NCBI GenBank assembly: GCA_018195615.1
Contig: JAGTPG010000002.1
Coordinates: 3,228,501-3,292,500 of the forward strand
Reading direction: 5' to 3'
Source of the DNA: Streptomyces tuirus
Lineage (GTDB): Bacteria; Actinomycetota; Actinomycetes; Streptomycetales; Streptomycetaceae
DNA: 64,000 bases
The position numbers and the translations under genes are program-made. Below the pieces are notes generated by a model. It was not told the origin of the DNA and did no database searches. It worked only from the letters and a program-made list of their open reading frames with translations. Position 1 is the stretch's first letter. Every line of letters starts with the position of its first letter. Positions 56,249 to 64,000 of the stretch are shown here, piece by piece.

Positions 56249-57268
56249 TCATCTGCGCGGCTGGGCGTCCAGCACCTGCTGGAGCGCCTCGAACTCCTCG
56301 ACGCACTTTCCGGAACCGAGCGCCACGCTGTCCAGGGGATCCTCGGCGATGTGGATCGGCATGCCGGTCTCCCGCCGCAGCCGCTCGTCCAGGCCCCGCA
56401 GCAGCGCTCCACCGCCGGTCAGAACGATTCCTCGGTCCATGATGTCGCCGGACAGCTCCGGCGGACACTTGTCGAGGGTCGTCTTGACGGCGTCGACGAT
56501 CGCGTTGACCGGCTCCTCGATCGCCTTGCGGACTTCTGCCGCGGAGACGACGACGGTCTTCGGCAGTCCGGAAACGAGGTCCCGGCCACGGATTTCGGTG
56601 TGCTCGTCGGAATCGAGGTCGTACGCCGAACCGATCGTGATCTTGATCTGTTCGGCCGTCCGCTCACCCAGCAGGAGGGAGTACTCCTTCTTGATGTGCT
56701 GGATGATCGCGTTGTCCAGTTCGTCGCCCGCGACACGGATGGACTGGGCGGTGACGATGCCGCCGAGGGAGATGACCGCGACCTCCGTGGTGCCGCCGCC
56801 GATGTCGACCACCATGTTGCCCGTGGCCTCGTGGACCGGCAGGCCGGAGCCGATGGCCGCGGCCATGGGCTCCTCGATGATGTGCACCTGGCGGGCGCCG
56901 GCCTGGGACGACGCCTCGATGACGGCACGGCGCTCGACGCCCGTGATGCCCGAGGGCACACAGACGACGACCCGCGGACGAGCCAGATACCTCCGCTTGT
57001 GGATCTTCAGGATGAAGTAGCGGAGCATCCGCTCGGTGATCTCGAAGTCGGCGATCACGCCGTCCTTCAGTGGACGTACGGCAACGATGTTGCCGGGCGT
57101 GCGCCCGATCATCTTCTTCGCTTCGGCGCCGACCGCGAGGATGCCACCGGTGTTGGTGTTGATCGCGACGACGGACGGCTCATTGAGTACGATCCCGCGA
57201 CCCCTGACGTACACCAGCGTGTTGGCGGTCCCGAGGTCGACAGCCATGTCACGGCCGATGAACGACAT
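56249..57268 (-). CDS. mreB: Actin-like protein MreB
   Basis: 339-aa actin-fold ATPase that organises spore-wall synthesis in Streptomyces. Phosphate-1 motif MAVDLGTANTLVYV, connect region GILAVGAEAKKMIGRTP, VVVDIGGGTTEVAVISLGG and VLTGGGALLRGLDERL are diagnostic. ATG 57266-57268 was chosen for GGGGA 6 nt upstream; ATG 57280 (MGNSMSF) is an alternative. Confidence 0.97.
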   Translation of the reverse strand: MSFIGRDMAVDLGTANTLVYVRGRGIVLNEPSVVAINTNTGGILAVGAEAKKMIGRTPGNIVAVRPLKDGVIADFEITERMLRYFILKIHKRRYLARPRVVVCVPSGITGVERRAVIEASSQAGARQVHIIEEPMAAAIGSGLPVHEATGNMVVDIGGGTTEVAVISLGGIVTAQSIRVAGDELDNAIIQHIKKEYSLLLGERTAEQIKITIGSAYDLDSDEHTEIRGRDLVSGLPKTVVVSAAEVRKAIEEPVNAIVDAVKTTLDKCPPELSGDIMDRGIVLTGGGALLRGLDERLRRETGMPIHIAEDPLDSVALGSGKCVEEFEALQQVLDAQPRR

Positions 57269-57484
57269 TGAGTTCCCCATCAGGATTCGTCTGGCCTTCC
57301 CACTGGCTTTTGAGGGCTTTTCAGGTAGGCAAAGGTGGGTGCTGTGACGTGAAGGCTTCCATCGTAGACGCGCCTTCGCGAACACTGCGGGAGGGTCTCC
57401 GCCAATGTCAGCAGATGCTGTGCGGGTTCGCTTGTGGAGACGGGCGTTCGGGGCGATCGTTCCCTCGATCGGCACGTATATGCC

Positions 57485-57516
57485 AGAAAAGTCTGGGAGC
57501 GGCGCCCCCAGACTTT
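57485..57516 (-). terminator. Intrinsic terminator of ndk
   Basis: Minus-strand AAAGTCTGGG/CCCAGACTTT stem followed by TTCTGGC, 17 nt after the ndk stop. Confidence 0.8.
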
Positions 57517-57532
57517 GCTCGCCCTTCGCGTC

Positions 57533-57946
57533 TTACGCGCGACCCGGGAAGAAGATCTTCACTTCGCGTTCGGCGGACTCCTCCGAGTCGGAGGCGTGGA
57601 TCAGGTTCTCCCGGACGATCACGCCGTAGTCGCCGCGGATGGAACCGGGCGCGGCGGCGATCGGGTCGGTCGGGCCGGCCAGCTGGCGCAGCCCCTCGAT
57701 GACCCGCTCGCCCTCGACGATCATCGCCACGACCGGGCCGGAGGCCATGAACTCCACCAGCGGCTCGTAGAAGGGCTTGCCCTTGTGCTCGCCGTAGTGC
57801 TGCTCCAGCGTGTCCTGGTCGAGGGTGCGCAGTTCCAGCGCGGTGATCGTCCAGCCCGCCTTGCGCTCGATGCGGCTGATGATCTCGCCGGTCAGGCCGC
57901 GACGGACGGCGTCGGGCTTGAGGAGGACGAGGGTGCGCTGGCTCAC
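57533..57946 (-). CDS. ndk: Nucleoside diphosphate kinase
   Basis: 137 aa; MSQRTLVLLKPDAVRRGLTGEI, GPVVAMIVEGERVI and the active-site His in ENLIHASDSEESAEREV. Balances NTP pools. The GTG start at 57944-57946 has AAGGAG 6 nt upstream. Confidence 0.99.
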   Translation of the reverse strand: MSQRTLVLLKPDAVRRGLTGEIISRIERKAGWTITALELRTLDQDTLEQHYGEHKGKPFYEPLVEFMASGPVVAMIVEGERVIEGLRQLAGPTDPIAAAPGSIRGDYGVIVRENLIHASDSEESAEREVKIFFPGRA

Positions 57947-58019
57947 TGCGGGCTCCTTATGCATCAAGGTTGTGCGGTTGTGCGGTGAGACGAGGTTACC
58001 CGGCGTGTCGGGGAGCCTG

Positions 58020-58376
58020 TTACGCAGCGTCAGGTGTGGAGGAGCCGGACCGGTCCGCGAATCTCGCCTTCGCCTCGTCGACCTTCCGCCCGTAGTGGAC
58101 GGACGCCCACCACAGGGCCGCGAAGACCACGCCCAGGAAGAACATCATCGGCACGGCGAAGCCCGACGCGACGAGCGCGATCTGCAGCGCCCAGCCGAGC
58201 GCGACACCGCCGGGACGCGTCACCAGGCCGCACAGCACCAGGCACAGGAACATGGCGACACCGCTGACCGTCCACACCGTCGCCATGGACAGGTCGGGAT
58301 CCTTCATGGCGACCAGACCGGCGAAGCCGATGATGAAGAACTCGCCGATCAGGGTCGAGGAACAGAGCGTACGCAT
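58020..58376 (-). CDS. DUF4233 membrane protein
   Basis: 118 aa with about four TM segments (STLIGEFFIIGFAGLVAM; TVWTVSGVAMFLCLVLCGLV; ALGWALQIALVASGFAVPMMFFLGVVFAALWW). It starts 6 nt after the folC stop, the usual folC-DUF4233-ndk order of actinobacteria. Function unknown. Confidence 0.85.
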   Translation of the reverse strand: MRTLCSSTLIGEFFIIGFAGLVAMKDPDLSMATVWTVSGVAMFLCLVLCGLVTRPGGVALGWALQIALVASGFAVPMMFFLGVVFAALWWASVHYGRKVDEAKARFADRSGSSTPDAA

Positions 58377-58382
58377 GGGATC

Positions 58383-59904
58383 TCAGCCCCTCCCCAGGAG
58401 CAGTCGGGCCTCGCCGACGGTGATGACGGAACCGGTGACGAGCACACCGCCGCCCGAGAACTCGCCCTCCTCCTCGGCCAGGGTGATGGCGGCCTCCAGC
58501 GCGTCGGGCAGCCGCGGCTCGACCTGGACGCGCTCCTCGCCGAACACCTCGACGGCGATACCGGCCAGCTCGTCGGCGTCCATCGCGCGGTGGCTGGAGT
58601 TCTGCGTGACCACGACCTCGGCGAACACCGGCTCGAAGGCCTCCAGCAGCTCCCGTACGTTCTTGTCGCCGCTCGCGCCCACCACACCGATGAGCCGGCT
58701 GAACTGGAAGGCCTCCCCGATCGCCGCTGCCGCCGCCCGGGCGCCCGCCGGGTTGTGGGCGGCGTCGAGCACGACGGTCGGCGAGCGCCGCACGACCTCC
58801 AGCCGCCCGGGCGAGGCGACGGCCGCGAACGCCTTGCGGACCGTGTCCAGATCGAGCTGCTCGGCCCGCTGCGCGCCGACACCGAAGAACGCCTCGACGG
58901 CGGCGAGCGCCACGGCCGCGTTGTGCGCCTGGTGCGCACCGTGCAGCGGCAGGTACACCTCGGTGTACTCGCCGCCGAGCCCGCGCAGCGTCAGGAGCTG
59001 ACCGCCGACCGCGACCTGCCGGTCCACGACACCGAACTCCAGCCCCTCCCGGGCCACGGTCGCGTCCACCTCGACGGCCTTCTTCAGCAGCACCTGCGCG
59101 GCGTCGACCGGCTGCTGCGCCATGATGACCGTCGCACCCTGCTTGATGATGCCGGCCTTCTCCGTGGCGATCTCGGCGGGCGTGGAGCCGAGCCGGTCGG
59201 TGTGGTCGAGGTCTATCGGCGTGACGACGGCGACGTCACCGTCGATCACGTTCGTGGCGTCCCAGGAGCCGCCCATGCCGACCTCCACGACGGCGACGTC
59301 CGCGGGGGCGTCGGCGAAGGCCGCGTACGCCATGCCGGTGAGCACCTCGAAGAAGGACAGCCGGTACTCCTGCTGCGCGTCGACCATCTCGATGTACGGC
59401 TTGATGTCCTGGTACGTCTCGATGAACCGCTCGGCGGAGATGGGGGCGCCGTCCAGGCTGATGCGCTCGGTGATCGACTGCACGTGCGGCGAGGTGTACC
59501 GGCCGGTGCGCAGCTCGAAGGCGCCGAGCAGGGCCTCGATCATGCGGGCGGTGGAGGTCTTGCCGTTGGTGCCCGTGATGTGGATCGACGGGTACGACCG
59601 CTGCGGCTCGCCCAGGACGTCCATCAGCGCGGCGATACGGCTGACGGAGGGCTCCAGCTTGGTCTCGCCCCAGCGGGTGGCGAGCTCCGTCTCCACCTCG
59701 CGCAGGGCCTTGTCGACCTCGGGTCGGCGGGGCGGGTGGGGATGTCGGCGTCGGGCGGGCCGCCCTGGGTGCGCAGGGTTCGACTACCGGCCTCGATGAC
59801 CGCGAGGTCGGGGTCGCGGGTGGTTTCCTCGGCGATGATCTCGTCGAAGGTGTTGAGGGGTCGGGCTGGTCGTCGGCGTTGTGGTCTGGAGGGAGCTCGC
59901 TCAC
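58383..59904 (-). CDS. folC: Folylpolyglutamate synthase / dihydrofolate synthase (two frameshifts)
   Basis: Adds glutamate to folates. Mur-ligase fold: IHITGTNGKTSTARMIEALL (P-loop), GRYTSPHVQSITERISLDG, VVEVGMGGSWDATNV and VLDAAHNPAGARA. The N-terminal 70 residues (VSELPPDHNADDQPDP then LNTFDEIIAEE...) are restored only if one base is added at about 59858 and another at 59721-59723; as written the gene would start late at 59696. GTG 59902-59904. About 508 aa when repaired. Confidence 0.94.
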
Positions 59905-59936
59905 GAGGCCCAGTCTACGGAGGGGCAGTGACATTG

Positions 59937-60029
59937 GTCGGGGTGGTTTGTGTCGTCGTGTGGGTGCGGGCCGTCCGTGGCTTGTCGCGCCCACGCGGCG
60001 GAGCCGCATATCGATACAGCCCGCCCTTA
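59937..60029. repeat. Putative Streptomyces intergenic repeat element
   Basis: GTGCGGGCC...GGCTTGTCGCGCCCACGCGGCGGAGCCGCATATCGATACAGC-type sequence with a GCGGCGGAGCCGC palindrome. I recall near-identical stretches in many Streptomyces intergenic regions; only one copy is visible here, so the family claim rests on memory. Confidence 0.45.
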
Positions 60030-60042
60030 AAAGCAACTACGT

Positions 60043-60076
60043 GGAGGCCCCGGCGCTGAGCAGCACCGGGGCCTCC
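60043..60076. terminator. Terminator downstream of valS
   Basis: GGAGGCCCCGG/CCGGGGCCTCC hairpin 17 nt beyond the valS stop; GC-rich, weak U-tract. Confidence 0.7.
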
Positions 60077-60093
60077 ACAACCGTACGAACGGG

Positions 60094-62724
<2,631 letters not shown>

Positions 62725-62731
62725 GGGGGTC

Positions 62732-62737
62732 AGTTTA
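62732..62737 (-). promoter_or_regulatory. -10 element of valS, close to the start codon
   Basis: TAAACT on the minus strand, 7 nt before the GTG; a weak TTCGGG lies 18 bp further upstream. This spacing predicts a leaderless transcript. Confidence 0.5.
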
Positions 62738-62863
62738 GAGGTGTCACCACTCCGTCCCGAAACGCGTTTGCTTGGTAACGGTTGGGGGCCCCGCTGCCAT
62801 GCACACGGCGGGTCTGCGCCAGGATGTCTGGAACACATAAGCATCTGGAGGGGAACCCAGAAC

Positions 62864-63831
62864 ATGAGCTACAACCAGCCGGGCCCGTACGGCGGGCAGC
62901 CCCAGCAGCCCGGCCCGTACGGCCAGCCGCCGCAGCAGCCGGGTCCGTACGGCCAGCCGCCGCAGGCGCCCCAGCCCGGCTACGGCTACCCCCAGCAGGC
63001 CCCTCCGCCCCAGCCCGGTTACGGCTACCCGCAGCAGGCCCCGCAGGGCGCCCCGCAACAGGGTTACCCCCAGCAGCCCCCGTACGGCCAGCAGCCGCCC
63101 TACGGCCAGGCCCCGTACGGCATGCCCCAGCCTCCGGCTCCGGGCGGCGGCAAGAAGAAGACGGGCATCGTCATCGGCGCGGTGGCGGTCGTCGCGGCGA
63201 TCGGCGTCGGCGCGTACTTCGTGATCGGCGGGGGCGGCGGCGCGGGCGCCGTGGAGGACGACGGGCCGCACAAGCTGGCGACGCCGGCGAAGGTGATGAG
63301 CGAGTACAACCGCATCACGAAGGACGGGGCGTCTGCCGGCGACGAGTCCGCCAAGGAGCTGGAGAAGAGCGGCGTCAAGAACGGCAAGTCGGTGCTGGGC
63401 TCCTACTCCACGGTGGATCCCACCAAGTACGACCCCTCGGACCCGTCCTCGGCCGCCTCCATGGCGACGGCCAAGAGCGTCCAGTTCTTCGGTGTCTACG
63501 GTGAGGTCTCCGACCCGGAGGCGTCGCTGGACACGTTCTTCGCCAACTTCAAGAAGTCCGCCGAGGAGGACTCCTCCAGCAGCGGCGGCGGCAAGACCGA
63601 GCTGCTCGGCGAGCCCGAGGAGGCCGACCTCGAGGGGCGGTCATGAAGTGCCAGGCGCTCAAGGGCCAGAACGTGATGACCAAGAAGGAGCAGACCAACT
63701 GGTTCTGCGCCTGGGCCGACTACAGCACGATCGCCGTCGTCTCCTCGGGTGACGCCACCCAGGACACCAGCAAGGACACGGCCATCGACATCACCACCAA
63801 GCTCCGCCCGGAGATCCGCGTCAAGGCCTGA
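62864..63831 (+). CDS. Membrane-anchored protein with PGPYGQP-repeat N-terminus (3' frameshift)
   Basis: About 322 aa when repaired. Residues 1-95 are Pro/Gln/Gly/Tyr repeats (PGPYGQPPQQ; PGYGYPQQAP), then KKK and one TM helix (GIVIGAVAVVAAIGVGAYFVI), then an outer domain with a Cys pair (MKCQALKGQ; WFCAWADYSTIAVV). A base missing in the G-run 63634-63637 splits the last 65 residues as written. ATG 62864 with GGAGGGG about 10 nt upstream. Conserved-looking but unnamed in my knowledge; perhaps a surface protein. Confidence 0.78.
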
Positions 63832-63851
63832 CGACGACGCCGAAGGCACAA

Positions 63852-63888
63852 AGGGAAGGGCCCCGGTCATCGACCGGGGCCCTTCCCT
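63852..63888. terminator. Bidirectional terminator before clpX
   Basis: AGGGAAGGGCCCCGGTC/GACCGGGGCCCTTCCCT with a three-base loop, between convergent genes. Confidence 0.85.
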
Positions 63889-63899
63889 CTAGGTCTGTG

Positions 63900-64000
63900 T
63901 CACGCCGTCTTCTGCTCGCCCGGGCCGCGCCCGCGCGCATCCCGCGGGATCAGCGTCGGGTTGACGTTCGACTGGACGACGTCCGCCGTGATGACGACCC
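63900..64000 (-). CDS. clpX: ClpX ATPase, C-terminal end (partial)
   Basis: Only the last 33 residues are present: VVITADVVQSNVNPTLIPRD...GEQKTA. The V-x-x-N-V-x-P-T-[IL]-[IV]-P-R ending matches actinobacterial ClpX, and clpX is expected next to valS in Streptomyces. The gene continues past the right edge. Confidence 0.75.
   Translation of the reverse strand, partial: VVITADVVQSNVNPTLIPRDARGRGPGEQKTA

Overview
The window is a 64-kb piece of a Streptomyces chromosome. It has very high GC with G/C third positions, many GTG starts, GGAGG-type ribosome sites, many GTGA/ATGA stop-start overlaps, and a gene order (leuS ... proAB, obg, rml genes, RNase E, mreBCD-PBP2-RodA, ndk, folC, valS, clpX) that I recall from Streptomyces coelicolor. 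It is core chromosome rather than a mobile island; I see no prophage, integrase, insertion sequence or CRISPR.

Layout. 1-770: 5' end of leuS with an upstream leader peptide holding three adjacent Leu codons and an attenuator-like terminator. 995-3948: a cytochrome-b-like membrane protein and a NuoF-like flavo-iron-sulfur protein. 4056-7293: two identical tRNA-Ala(GGC) genes flanking two zinc-ribbon proteins, an MFS exporter and its divergent regulator, which carries a TTA codon. 7368-11628: phosphatase, rsfS, an LCP-family wall-polymer ligase, nadD and two paralogous 53-aa membrane microproteins. 11750-17964: an M48 protease, two membrane proteins sharing an N-terminal motif, and proA/proB. 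18187-34608: a wall-teichoic-acid-type locus (two TagF-like polymerases, two GT2 transferases, a CDP-ribitol synthase fusion, PhoD, a secreted beta-propeller) wrapped around rplU-rpmA-obg. 34771-38642: a methyltransferase, then rmlD-rmlB-rmlA (rmlC lies at 34015-34608). 38844-49225: RNase E, a DUF2344 protein, a repeat membrane protein, an XRE-DUF2975 pair, a GAF-ANTAR regulator and a B12/radical-SAM protein. 49315-57268: CYTH-CHAD protein, then rodA, mrdA, mreD, mreC and mreB (cell-shape cluster). 57533-64000: ndk, DUF4233, folC, valS, a secreted/anchored protein and the 3' end of clpX.

Much of the window serves the cell envelope. CDP-ribitol and dTDP-rhamnose supply, polymerisation, glycosylation and attachment (LCP protein) of an anionic wall polymer sit near the lateral-wall machinery (MreBCD, RodA, PBP2). 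Core translation genes (leuS, valS, L21, L27, Obg, RsfS, tRNA-Ala, RNase E) are interleaved.

Quality warning: about twenty genes are interrupted by a shift that one inserted G or C, in or beside a short G/C run, would repair, including essential ones (obg, folC, rne, mreD, rsfS). This looks like indel-prone sequencing, not gene decay. For those genes I give the repaired extent and the place of the shift. Residue positions are counted by hand and approximate.
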